In this document: positions 53,986 through 62,351 of the stretch, piece by piece | Position numbering within the stretch: position 1 is the first letter of the stretch | Layout of the letters: every line of letters starts with the position of its first letter | NCBI RefSeq assembly: GCF_002786325.1 | Contig: NZ_PGTB01000002.1 | Coordinates: 159,178 to 223,177 of the forward strand | Length of the DNA: 64,000 nt | Direction: 5' to 3' | DNA from: Pseudooceanicola lipolyticus | GTDB lineage: Bacteria; Pseudomonadota; Alphaproteobacteria; Rhodobacterales; Rhodobacteraceae | Made by a program: the position numbers and the translations under genes | The notes under the pieces: generated by a model | Seen by the model: the letters and a program-made list of their open reading frames with translations, nothing else | Told to the model about the DNA's origin: nothing | Database searches by the model: none

Positions 53986-55106
53986 TGTGCTGCCCCCTCT
54001 GCTTCGCGTGCCTCGAACCATATCCGCCTGTGATAGGCATCGTCGCCCAACCAGGCCGACAGCACCAGCGCCCGGTTCAGGTAGAGCCCGATATCGAACT
54101 CATCCGTGTACCCGACGGCCCCGTGCAGCTGGATGGCGTCGCGCGTGATCTTCTTGGCGGCGGTGACCGCGCGAGCCTTGGCCCGGCTGGCAAGCCGCGC
54201 CCGGACTTTTGGATCGGTTTCGCTGTCCATCTGCGCAAGCGCCTCCCGCACTCCGGCCTGCGCGACCTCGCACATCACGTTGAGGTCGACGGCACGGTGC
54301 TGGATGACCTGGAATGATCCGATCGGCTTGTCGAACTGCTCCCGCGTCTTGATGTAGTCGAGCGTGATCTCGAAGGCGCGCTCGCTCACGCCGACAAGCT
54401 CGGCCGCGGCAAGCGCCGTTGCATCGGCGACAGCCTCGGCCAGTGCAGTGAGAACCGCACCGCTGCTGGCCAATTCCGCGGCCGGAGTTCCCGAAAACGA
54501 AAGCTCGCCCAGAGAGCTGCCATCCGCCTGCGTCCGCTTGTCGATGACAAGCCCCTGCGCGTCTGCCTCAGCCAGAACCAGAACCGGACCATCATCCTGT
54601 TCGGCCACGACAAGGAACCCGTGCGAACCGATCGCACCGACGACCCAGGCCTTGCCACCGGTCAGCTTTCCGTCCGCGTATCGGCAGGTCGCATCGGCAG
54701 GCGCCCCGTCGGGGCCGCGTTCCTGCCAGGCAACCGCCAATGAAATTTCGCCGCCGATGAGCTGTGCCATCTTCGGATGATCCGGACAAAGGCGGCGCAG
54801 AAGGCCGAGGCTCAGACCTATCGTCGACACGACCGGTTCCGGGGCAAACACACGGCCGACTTCCTCGGCGATGACACCCCCGGCGGCTAGGCCCATGCCA
54901 AGCCCGCCCTGATCTTCGGGCACCGCCACGCCGAAAACACCGGCCTCGGCCAGTTCCCGGACCATCTCCGGATCGAAACCGCCCCCGGCATCACGGAGTT
55001 GTCGGGCTCTGTCACTTCCGCCCGCCCGTTCAAACAACGTGCGCACGCTCTCGCGCAACAGGCGAAGGTCTTCTTGTTCGCTGGAAAGGAACTCAGTTTG
55101 TGTCAT
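53982..55106 (-). CDS. acyl-CoA dehydrogenase, non-catalytic-type partner subunit
   Basis: 374 residues. C-terminal half has TREQFDKPIGSFQVIQHRAVD and GAVGYTDEFDIGLYLNRAL. No EGT Glu, no helix-G Glu (LTALAEAVADATALA) and a degraded FAD loop (AWQERGPDGAPAD). Overlaps the MaoC gene by 14 bases and its partner by 4. Fits the partner subunit of a heterotetrameric ACAD. Confidence 0.83.
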   Translation of the reverse strand: MTQTEFLSSEQEDLRLLRESVRTLFERAGGSDRARQLRDAGGGFDPEMVRELAEAGVFGVAVPEDQGGLGMGLAAGGVIAEEVGRVFAPEPVVSTIGLSLGLLRRLCPDHPKMAQLIGGEISLAVAWQERGPDGAPADATCRYADGKLTGGKAWVVGAIGSHGFLVVAEQDDGPVLVLAEADAQGLVIDKRTQADGSSLGELSFSGTPAAELASSGAVLTALAEAVADATALAAAELVGVSERAFEITLDYIKTREQFDKPIGSFQVIQHRAVDLNVMCEVAQAGVREALAQMDSETDPKVRARLASRAKARAVTAAKKITRDAIQLHGAVGYTDEFDIGLYLNRALVLSAWLGDDAYHRRIWFEAREAEGAAQ

Positions 55107-55542
55107 TTTGTTTTCGCTGGATCATCACAGGGGTGTCGGTCGAAAAAACGACCTCGCCCTCGGGGTTTTTGGCGCTGAGCGTATAGTGCAAAACACCTCT
55201 GTCGGGCTTGCTTTTTGACGGCGTGACCGCGTTGACCGTCAGTTCGACATCAAGGGGTTCGTTCGGGTGCACAGGCCGCAGCCAGCGCAAATTGTCAAAG
55301 CCCATGCCGCCGATATTGGCAACATCGACCATCATCTCGGTCATGACCGGCTTGAACACCTCAAGCATGGTCTGAAAGCCCGAGGCGATCAGGCTGCCAT
55401 GTATGGCGGTTGCATAGTCTTCATCGGTGTGCAGCCGCTGCGGATCCCATTCCTTGGCAAAGGCCTTTATCGAATCCGCGCTCATCGGAGCGCTGCGAAA
55501 GCGATAGACTTGGCCCGGCGAGAAGTCTTCCAGATACCTCAA
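55093..55542 (-). CDS. MaoC-family hotdog hydratase
   Basis: 149 residues starting at TTG 55542 (after GGAGGG), overlapping the transglutaminase-like stop. The dyad is kept (FAKEWDPQRLHTDEDYA, about residues 29-43), followed by GSLIASGFQ. Probably hydrates the enoyl-CoA made by the ACAD pair directly downstream. Confidence 0.85.
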   Translation of the reverse strand: MRYLEDFSPGQVYRFRSAPMSADSIKAFAKEWDPQRLHTDEDYATAIHGSLIASGFQTMLEVFKPVMTEMMVDVANIGGMGFDNLRWLRPVHPNEPLDVELTVNAVTPSKSKPDRGVLHYTLSAKNPEGEVVFSTDTPVMIQRKQNDTN

Positions 55543-56258
55543 GAGGCACCCTCCTTTGCGAAACCGTCATCGTATCCGCTCGCATCCTTGGATATCCGGA
55601 TGCGGTTGAATTCTTCCAGCTTCGGATAGGTTTCCTTGAACGCCATCAGGAACTCACCCATCGGCGCGTCGAAATAGAGACCACGGTCGTTCACATATTC
55701 CATGTGCCGGTGATTCTGTTCGTCGAACTCATGAAAGAGCGCGTCGTGATAGCCGTCGAAGACCAGGGGTTTGACCCCGAATCTTTCACACAGTTCCATG
55801 TTGAATGCAGGTGTCACCTTGTAGGCCTCATTCCCCAACCACAGCTGAACATAGCCGTGGTAGATAAAGAGATCGGTCCCCATCAACTCCTGCAACTTGG
55901 GTGTATTCAGGTGGTTGCGCACATCCGCGAACCCCAGAGCGGCGGGGATACCCACAGCACGCAAACAAGCCGCCAGAAGAATTGCCTTGGGAACGCAAAA
56001 CGCCGCTTCCGCGCCAGCGATACGGCTGGCACGGTAAGAGTCCTCATCCAGCGCAAAACAATAGGGATCATAGCGAATATCGTCGCGCACCGCTTCGAAC
56101 AGGCGGATCGCCTTGTCTCGATTGGTTGCGTCCACAGGAAGATCACGCAAAGCCGATGTCACGAAACCCTGCACTTCCACGCTATCGCTTTCCACAAAGC
56201 GCGATGGCATGACATAACGCTCAGCTTCAGTCGGCAGGTCATCGTCAGACTTGTCCAT
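55539..56258 (-). CDS. transglutaminase-like (papain-fold) domain protein
   Basis: 239 residues from ATG 56258 (after AAGGGGGG). Catalytic-type Cys in AAFCVPKAILLAACLRA (about residue 88) and His in YHGYVQLW (about 134); the third position reads KVTPAFN, without the usual Asp. No signal peptide, so cytoplasmic. Such domains act as proteases, peptide N-glycanases or amide hydrolases; in a CoA operon it could cleave an amide or thioester bond of the substrate. First gene of the operon, 13 bases after a palindromic operator. Function not known. Confidence 0.75.
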   Translation of the reverse strand: MDKSDDDLPTEAERYVMPSRFVESDSVEVQGFVTSALRDLPVDATNRDKAIRLFEAVRDDIRYDPYCFALDEDSYRASRIAGAEAAFCVPKAILLAACLRAVGIPAALGFADVRNHLNTPKLQELMGTDLFIYHGYVQLWLGNEAYKVTPAFNMELCERFGVKPLVFDGYHDALFHEFDEQNHRHMEYVNDRGLYFDAPMGEFLMAFKETYPKLEEFNRIRISKDASGYDDGFAKEGAS

Positions 56259-56271
56259 TGGCCCCCCTTTT

Positions 56272-56287
56272 TCTAACAAATGTTAGA
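56272..56287. promoter_or_regulatory. TCTAACAAATGTTAGA palindrome, candidate repressor operator
   Basis: 16 bases, one mismatch from perfect symmetry, 13 bases upstream of the ATG of the transglutaminase-like gene. Near-identical to the site at 59933. Length and symmetry suit a TetR-family repressor; none is encoded in the window. Confidence 0.65.
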
Positions 56288-56319
56288 TTACCGATTCAAA
56301 TCCTGCCCGTCAACGGGAT

Positions 56320-57456
56320 TTACTCTGTTTTCGGTTGGTCCACGCCATAACGCGGATTGTCTTCGCCCAGAGTGGCTGCAACTCCGACCGAATTTCCGGA
56401 AGAACGGAACTCCGGGGCAATTGGCAGCGGCAAAGCGGGCGCGTCCCGGCCGGAGATTTTTACGGTCCGCCCGAACACGTCACGCGCTTTGAAATGCGGG
56501 TCACGCGCCGCCTCGGCGGGCGTCTTCACGACCGAACAGCAGCAATCTGCCGCAGCCAGCAAAGGCTCCCAATGGGTCGAGGGGTGTTCCCTCAGACGAC
56601 GTGCAACCTCTGCGGCACAGGCATTTGGATCGGACCAGTCATCGCGAAGGGCCACAGGCAAACCAATGACATCGCAGAACGACTGCCAGAACTTTTCTTC
56701 CAACGCGCCGACGGCGATCTGACGCCCGTCCGCAGCCGTATAAAGCCGATACCGGGCCAGGCCACCCGTCAGACGGCTGCCACCGCTTTCGATGTTCTGC
56801 CCGGCAATCACACCTTCGGCATGGGCCCAATAGGCAAAGGCGAACGCCCCCTCGGCCATTGCGATATCCAGATGCGTCCCCTGCCCGCTTGCCTGCCGCG
56901 CAATCAGGGCCAGCAGGATATTCATCACCGCAGGATAGGTTCCGCCTCCGATATCGGCGACCAGCCCGAACGGGGCTGTTGGCTGGTCATCCGGTCCGCG
57001 ACTGAGCGACAGGATACCCGCATCACCGACGTAGTTGAGATCGTGGCCGGCGGCGCTGGCCTTTGGTCCGGTCTGGCCATAGCCGGTGATCGAACAATAG
57101 ATGAGACCGGGATTGATCTTTCGCACCGCTTCATAACCAAGCCCCAGCCGGTCCATCACGCCGGGACGAAACTGCTCTACCAGAACATCGGCCTTCTCGA
57201 TCAAGGGGCGCAGACGTTCCACTGCGCCCCTTGACTTGAGGTCGATGGCCACCGATCGCTTGCCGTGGTTCAACACAGCAAATCCGATGCTCTCTCCGTC
57301 GATCTTTGGCTCCGTGTGGCGCGCGTCCTCGCCGGCTCCGGGCCGTTCGAACTTGATCACTTCGGCGCCAGCCTCGGACAGCATGAGCGTCGCCATCGGA
57401 CCGGGAAGAAGTGTGCTGAAATCCAGCACCAGGATATCCTTGAGCGGTTGAGCCAT
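56320..57456 (-). CDS. CaiB/BaiF family, alpha-methylacyl-CoA racemase-like
   Basis: 378 residues from ATG 57456 (eight bases after GAGG); a TTG six codons earlier is in frame. The racemase His motif AGHDLNYVGDAG (about 125) and the Asp motif LVADIGGGTY (about 155) match alpha-methylacyl-CoA racemase better than the formyl-CoA transferases. It would interconvert (2R)- and (2S)-methylacyl-CoA so ACADs can use both. Overlap with the upstream hydratase is absent (10-base gap). Supports a branched-chain substrate. Confidence 0.8.
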   Translation of the reverse strand: MAQPLKDILVLDFSTLLPGPMATLMLSEAGAEVIKFERPGAGEDARHTEPKIDGESIGFAVLNHGKRSVAIDLKSRGAVERLRPLIEKADVLVEQFRPGVMDRLGLGYEAVRKINPGLIYCSITGYGQTGPKASAAGHDLNYVGDAGILSLSRGPDDQPTAPFGLVADIGGGTYPAVMNILLALIARQASGQGTHLDIAMAEGAFAFAYWAHAEGVIAGQNIESGGSRLTGGLARYRLYTAADGRQIAVGALEEKFWQSFCDVIGLPVALRDDWSDPNACAAEVARRLREHPSTHWEPLLAAADCCCSVVKTPAEAARDPHFKARDVFGRTVKISGRDAPALPLPIAPEFRSSGNSVGVAATLGEDNPRYGVDQPKTE

Positions 57457-57466
57457 CTTCACTGCC

Positions 57467-58324
57467 TCAGGCAAAGCGCGCCGCGCCGTTGTTCAGAACA
57501 ACCACGTCGCGTGCAGGAATAGACGCTCGAAACCGGGCCTCGCCGTCCTCTTCCCAGATTTCGAACCGCACGGTTTCGCCGGGATAGACCGGAGCCGAGA
57601 ACCGAACATCCAGACCGACAAGCCGGGCAGAATCATAGTCCAGCAACGTCTTGAGAATCGCCCGGGCGGCCAGACCATAGGTCGCCAAACCGTGCAGGAT
57701 CGGGCGGTCGAACCCGACCGACCGCGCGACATCGGGGTCGGCATGCAGCGGGTTCATGTCGCCGCTGAGCCGGTAGATCAGCGCCTGGCGCGGAAGCGTC
57801 TCGATATCACATATGTGATCGGGCACCCGGTCCGGCAGCACCGCCGGCGTCGGGCCGGGCCTGTTCTCGCCGCCGAATCCGCCGTCGCCCCGGGCGAAGG
57901 CCGACATCGCGACGCGTGCCAGCTTGTCGCCGCTGTCCGCGTCGATGATCTCGCGGCTTTGATAGATCACAGCGCCCTTGCCCTCGCCCTTGTCCGAGAT
58001 GAAGTCGATCTGGCTGCGGCCGACAATCCGGCCATGTGTCGGCAGCGGCTTGTAGATGTCGAGCCACTGTTCGCCGTGCAGCACTTTTTGCCAGTTTACG
58101 CCGGTCTTGGGATCGCGCAGCCAGAAGCCGGGATACCCCAAAATGACCGCCATCGAGGGAACCGCCTTCAGACCGTCCTCATAGACAAAGGCCAGTTCTT
58201 TCTTGTCTGTCGGATCTTCGCCGAACCCCAGCCCGAGTGCGTAAAGGATGGTATCCCGCTCGGTCAGAGTCTGCTTGATCTCTTCGAAATCCCAATTCGA
58301 AAGTGCTTCGAAATCCAGTGGCAT
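57467..58324 (-). CDS. double-hotdog MaoC hydratase (hydratase-2 type)
   Basis: 285 residues. N-terminal degenerate hotdog (to about 150) and C-terminal catalytic hotdog with the full hydratase-2 motif YRLSGDMNPLHADPDVA followed by ILHGLATYG (residues about 185-215). It resembles the hydratase part of peroxisomal multifunctional enzyme 2, producing (3R)-hydroxyacyl-CoA. ATG after AAGGGAGGAAAG. In an operon with DUF35, thiolase-like and racemase-like genes. Confidence 0.88.
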   Translation of the reverse strand: MPLDFEALSNWDFEEIKQTLTERDTILYALGLGFGEDPTDKKELAFVYEDGLKAVPSMAVILGYPGFWLRDPKTGVNWQKVLHGEQWLDIYKPLPTHGRIVGRSQIDFISDKGEGKGAVIYQSREIIDADSGDKLARVAMSAFARGDGGFGGENRPGPTPAVLPDRVPDHICDIETLPRQALIYRLSGDMNPLHADPDVARSVGFDRPILHGLATYGLAARAILKTLLDYDSARLVGLDVRFSAPVYPGETVRFEIWEEDGEARFRASIPARDVVVLNNGAARFA

Positions 58325-58347
58325 GATCTTTCCTCCCTTAGTTGCCG

Positions 58348-59499
58348 TCAGAGCGTGTTTTGCGATCCAAGTATGGCCGTGACCTGACTGGACAGCACAC
58401 CGCCGTTGCCATGCGCCAGCGCCAGATCAATATCCTTCAACTGAATGCCCGGCGCGTCGCCACGGATCTGACGAGCAGCCTCGATCACTGTGAAGATACC
58501 GTACATCCCGGGGTGCACACAGGACAGGCCTCCGCCATTCGTGTTCACCGGCAAGGCCCCGCCAGGCGCGATGCGCCCGCCCTGGACAAAGGCCCCGCCA
58601 TCGCCCTTGGCGCAGAACCCCAGATCTTCAAGAAACAGGATGGTATTGATGGTGAAGGCATCATAAAGCTCGACCGCCTGGATGTCCGCAGGGGTCACGC
58701 CGGCCGCCGCAAAAGCGCGCGCGCCCGAGTCGCGGGCTGCGGTCACGGTGAAATCCTTCATCTGCGAAATCTGCCGGTGCGAGCTTGCCGCAGCACTGCC
58801 CAGCACATAGACAGGCGCCTTCGGGAAATCCCGGGCGCGGTCCGCGCGGACCATTACGATCGCGCCGCCGCCGTCGGTGACAAGACAACAGTCGCGCACG
58901 GTCAATGGATCGCCCACCATGCGCGCACCCAACACGTCCTCGCGGGTCAGCGGGCCGCGCTCGAACGCTTCGGGGTTGTGCTGCGCCCAGGCCCGCGCAG
59001 CAACGGCCACGTCGGCCAGCTGTTCGCGGGTGGTGCCATATTCATGCATGTGCCGCGCCGCCGCCATCGCATAGGCCGAGATCGGATAGCGCGGATTATA
59101 CGGCGCCTCGTAGGCCGGCGGACGTGAAGCGGTCACGAGTCTGCCCGACGCGGTGCGCTGGTTGGAGCCATAAACAATCAGCGCGACATCACACAGACCG
59201 GCGTCCAGCGCCATGGTCGCGGACGTCAGGTAGTTTACGAAAGACGAACCGCCCGACATCGTGCCATCAATGAAACGGGGCTGGATGCCCAGATACTCCG
59301 CCGCCATAAGCGCCGGCATGCTGTCTTCCATCATGGTGCAAAACAGCCCGTCGACGTCGGACAGGTTCAGCCCGGCATCGCCAAGCGCCGCAAGCGCGGA
59401 TTGCGCCATGACATCATAGGCCGTCAGGCCATGGGCTTCTCCGAAACCGGCATGACCGGTTCCCACGATGGCGGATTTTCCCCGAAGTTCAGTGGTCAT
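58348..59499 (-). CDS. thiolase-superfamily protein lacking the nucleophilic Cys (SCP-x/Ltp2-like)
   Basis: 383 residues. Nucleophile site TMSGGSSF (no Cys); His in NGGGLSCVHPGMYG; Tyr in ELYDAFTI; NGGVLSSQ at the CxG position. Strongly similar to 40118-41263. Three bases after the DUF35 gene, with AGGGAT before the ATG. Third such pair in the window. Confidence 0.85.
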   Translation of the reverse strand: MTTELRGKSAIVGTGHAGFGEAHGLTAYDVMAQSALAALGDAGLNLSDVDGLFCTMMEDSMPALMAAEYLGIQPRFIDGTMSGGSSFVNYLTSATMALDAGLCDVALIVYGSNQRTASGRLVTASRPPAYEAPYNPRYPISAYAMAAARHMHEYGTTREQLADVAVAARAWAQHNPEAFERGPLTREDVLGARMVGDPLTVRDCCLVTDGGGAIVMVRADRARDFPKAPVYVLGSAAASSHRQISQMKDFTVTAARDSGARAFAAAGVTPADIQAVELYDAFTINTILFLEDLGFCAKGDGGAFVQGGRIAPGGALPVNTNGGGLSCVHPGMYGIFTVIEAARQIRGDAPGIQLKDIDLALAHGNGGVLSSQVTAILGSQNTL

Positions 59500-59502
59500 G
59501 GC

Positions 59503-59880
59503 CTATCCCTCCGACGGTTTGAAAAGCACGGCCGGAACACCCTCAGCCTCGCCCACGAATGCGGTTACAGGCATGTCGATGACGACCTCACCTGGGGCAA
59601 TGCCCTCGACCCGGCTCATCATCCGGACACCCTCGTCCAGCTCGACGACGCATACGTTGTAATCGCCGCCCCGTTCGGGCTTTCGGCGCACAACTGTTGT
59701 GGTGTGGACCCGTCCCTTGCCGCTAGCCTTCTTCCAAGAAATCGCGCTGCCATGACAATGGGGACACAGGACTCTCGGGAAAAAGTGATATGCCCCGCAG
59801 TCATCGCACTTGGGCAGCAGGATCTCTCCCTCTGCCAGCGCGCGTTGGAAAAACTGGTCTGGTCGTTTGGCGTCCTGCAC
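59503..59880 (-). CDS. DUF35 OB-fold / zinc-ribbon protein
   Basis: 125 residues starting at GTG 59880, seven bases after AAGGAG. Zinc ribbon CDDCGAYHFFPRVLCPHC (about residues 25-42), then OB-fold with RRKPERGGDYNV. First gene of the minus operon DUF35-thiolase-hydratase-racemase; shares the 104-base divergent promoter region with the CaiB gene at 59985. Confidence 0.87.
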   Translation of the reverse strand: MQDAKRPDQFFQRALAEGEILLPKCDDCGAYHFFPRVLCPHCHGSAISWKKASGKGRVHTTTVVRRKPERGGDYNVCVVELDEGVRMMSRVEGIAPGEVVIDMPVTAFVGEAEGVPAVLFKPSEG

Positions 59881-59932
59881 CGGCGTTCTCCTTCAAGCGA
59901 TCCAGTCTTTGTCTAATCGTATTGATTATGTT

Positions 59933-59948
59933 TCTAACAATTGTTAGA
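59933..59948. promoter_or_regulatory. TCTAACAATTGTTAGA perfect palindrome, candidate operator
   Basis: Perfect 16-base palindrome between the divergent DUF35 operon (start 59880) and CaiB operon (start 59985), so it could control both. Same motif, one base different, at 56272. Confidence 0.7.
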
Positions 59949-59984
59949 TTTAGTCAACCTTTCAGGATCAATTGAGAGAAACTC

Positions 59985-61130
59985 ATGTCAGGTTCAGACT
60001 TAGCCCCCCTTTCCGGCAAACTCGTCGTTGCGTTGGAACAGGCAGTCGCCGCGCCTTTTTGCTCCTCGCGGCTGGCCGATGCCGGCGCGCGTGTGATTAA
60101 GATCGAACGCAAGGGAGCCGGCGATTTCGCCCGCGCCTACGATACCGCCGCCAACGGCGAAAGCGCCTATTTCACATGGTTGAACCGGGGAAAGGAATCG
60201 GTGGCGCTGGACATTAAAGCCGACGAAGACCGTGAAATCCTGCTCAGGATGCTGGAAAACGCGGATGTGTTTATTCAGAACCTGCTGCCGGGCGCGCTGG
60301 CCAAGCTCGGGCTCGATTCCGCAAGTCTGCGAGAGAGGTTCCCGCGTCTCGTGACCTGCGACATCACCGGATATGGCGAAGACGGCCCGATGCGCAACGC
60401 CAAGGCCTATGACCTTCTGGTGCAATGCGAGAGCGGTCTGGCATCAGTGACCGGCACTGCGGACGGACCGGGACGGGTTGGAGTGTCGGTCTGCGATATC
60501 GCAACCGGTATGACAGCCCATGCCGGAATCTGCGAAGCACTGGTCGGGCGAGATAGCACCGGCAAGGGCAGCGGCGTTTCCGTGGCAATGTTTGATGTGA
60601 TGGCCGACTGGATGTCGGTTCCGCTGCTATATCACGATTACCTTGGCAAGCCGACACCCCGTGTCGGACTGAACCACACGGTCATCTGCCCGTACGGGGC
60701 CTATGAATGCAAGGACGGTCAGCTTGTCGTCATTACCGTGCAGCACAGCGGCGAATGGCAAAGGTTCTGTGAACACATACTGGGCGACGCGGCTCTGGCA
60801 ACCGACCCCCGTTTTCACGACAACACATCGCGCATCAACAACAAACCCGCGCTCGAAGTGCTCATCAAGGCCGTGTTCGCCTCGCATGACCGCGCCGAGA
60901 TGCTGAAGCGGCTTGACGCTGCGGGCATTGCCTCGGGCGCGGTGAACGACGTGGCGACCCTGTCCGGTCACCCCCAGCTTGACCGATCCGTGATAGGCAC
61001 ACCCTCGGGCGAGATCAACGTCCCGACACCCCCGATCCGGCGCAGCGTCGGCGAAACGACACTGCGCCCCTGCCCGGCCTTCGATGCGCAAGGTAAAGCC
61101 ATTCGCGCCGAATTCGGACCCCGTTCATGA
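59985..61130 (+). CDS. CaiB/BaiF family (class III) CoA-transferase
   Basis: 381 residues. LVVALEQAVAAPFCSSRLADAG at the N-terminus, RVIKIERKGAGDFAR, and catalytic Asp in SVCDIATGMTAH (about 170). The C-terminal half (LNHTVICPYGAYECKDG) resembles transferases for branched dicarboxylic acids such as mesaconyl/itaconyl-type; that is a loose resemblance. Followed 33 bases later by another CaiB gene. Confidence 0.88.
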   Translation: MSGSDLAPLSGKLVVALEQAVAAPFCSSRLADAGARVIKIERKGAGDFARAYDTAANGESAYFTWLNRGKESVALDIKADEDREILLRMLENADVFIQNLLPGALAKLGLDSASLRERFPRLVTCDITGYGEDGPMRNAKAYDLLVQCESGLASVTGTADGPGRVGVSVCDIATGMTAHAGICEALVGRDSTGKGSGVSVAMFDVMADWMSVPLLYHDYLGKPTPRVGLNHTVICPYGAYECKDGQLVVITVQHSGEWQRFCEHILGDAALATDPRFHDNTSRINNKPALEVLIKAVFASHDRAEMLKRLDAAGIASGAVNDVATLSGHPQLDRSVIGTPSGEINVPTPPIRRSVGETTLRPCPAFDAQGKAIRAEFGPRS

Positions 61131-61163
61131 AAACGGTGGACAACCAAAAGGGTGGACAATCAA

Positions 61164-62330
61164 ATGACCGCTGAGAACAAACCGGCGATCCTTCAAGGCG
61201 TGAAGATCGTCGATCTGACTTCTGTGGTTTTCGGACCTTTGGCGACGCAGATGCTGGGCGATCTGGGGGCCGATGTGATCAAGGTGGAAGGCCCCGAGGG
61301 CGATCTTCTTCGCCAGGTCCAGCCATCGCGCAACAAGCTGATGGGGGCCGCTTTTCTGGGGACCAACCGTAACAAGCGCAGTGTCGTACTCGACCTCAAA
61401 ACACAAACTGGTCGCGATCAGTTGCGCAAACTGCTCATCGATGCCGATGTGATGATTTCGAGCATCCGGCCTGCGGCGCTGGCCAGATTGTCTTTGGATC
61501 CCGAAACTCTACGCCAGGAAAACCCGAACCTGATCACGGTATCCGCCACCGGTTTCGGGCAGGACGGGCCCTATGCCGCCAAGCCTGCATTCGACGATTC
61601 CGTCCAGTCGGTGTCGGGATTGGCCAGCCTGGCGACCCTTCGCGACCCCGAGGCACCGCCCGCCTATGCCCCGACAATTCTCGCCGACAAGCTTGGCGGG
61701 GTCACCGCTGCCTATGCCGTGATGGGTGCCCTATTCCACCGCGAGCGTACGGGAGAGGCTCAGCATGTTGAGGTTCCGATGTTTGAGACGCTCGCCGCCT
61801 TCCTGTTGGCCGAACATATGGATGGTGCCACCTTTGAAGAGCTTCCGCAGGATTTCGGCTATGCCCGCATGCTGGTTCCGCACCGGCGTCCAGTTCAGAC
61901 CGCTGATGGCTACATCACAATTCTGCCTTACACCAACGTACAATGGGCGCGATTCTTCAAGACGGTTGGGCGCAATGACATGATCGACCATGTCTGGGTC
62001 ACGGACATGGACGCCCGTAGCCGCAACATCGGCGCAGTATACGATATGGTGGCGCACATTGCGCTGACCCGGACCACAGATGAGTGGCTTGACCTCATGG
62101 AGCAGGCCGACATACCCGCCATGCCAGTGCGCAACCTTTCAGATTTGCCGAACGATCCCCATCTTGCCGCAACCGGGTTCTTTCAACGGATTGATCACCC
62201 GACCGAAGGTGCGATCTGGACGACACGCCCGCCGGTTCGCTTTTCGGCGACCCCTTCGCGACATGATCATCGCCCGGCCCCGCGACTTGGGGAACACAGC
62301 GACGAAATTCTGGGGCCGGGCAGGGAATAG
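61164..62330 (+). CDS. CaiB/BaiF family (class III) CoA-transferase
   Basis: 388 residues from ATG 61164 (after AAGGGTGG); GTG 61152 is an alternative. KIVDLTSVVFGPLATQ, DVIKVEGPEGDLLR, and catalytic Asp in TILADKLGGVTAAY (about 175). Tandem with 59985 but clearly different in sequence, so the two may act on different acids or form a hetero-oligomer. Converges with the truncated ACAD, 21 bases away. Confidence 0.88.
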   Translation: MTAENKPAILQGVKIVDLTSVVFGPLATQMLGDLGADVIKVEGPEGDLLRQVQPSRNKLMGAAFLGTNRNKRSVVLDLKTQTGRDQLRKLLIDADVMISSIRPAALARLSLDPETLRQENPNLITVSATGFGQDGPYAAKPAFDDSVQSVSGLASLATLRDPEAPPAYAPTILADKLGGVTAAYAVMGALFHRERTGEAQHVEVPMFETLAAFLLAEHMDGATFEELPQDFGYARMLVPHRRPVQTADGYITILPYTNVQWARFFKTVGRNDMIDHVWVTDMDARSRNIGAVYDMVAHIALTRTTDEWLDLMEQADIPAMPVRNLSDLPNDPHLAATGFFQRIDHPTEGAIWTTRPPVRFSATPSRHDHRPAPRLGEHSDEILGPGRE

Positions 62331-62351
62331 CCCCACCCGGCACCGGACGGA

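Noticed and set aside
52384-54033. Long plus-strand open frame of 549 codons
   Set aside because: Antisense shadow of the crotonase and ACAD genes; no known family, Arg/His-rich composition typical of reverse frames in GC-rich DNA.
57808-57817. CACATATGTG palindrome (ATCACATATGTGAT) inside the double-hotdog hydratase gene
   Set aside because: It lies in the middle of a coding sequence, far from any start; not counted as an operator, though it is the fourth copy.
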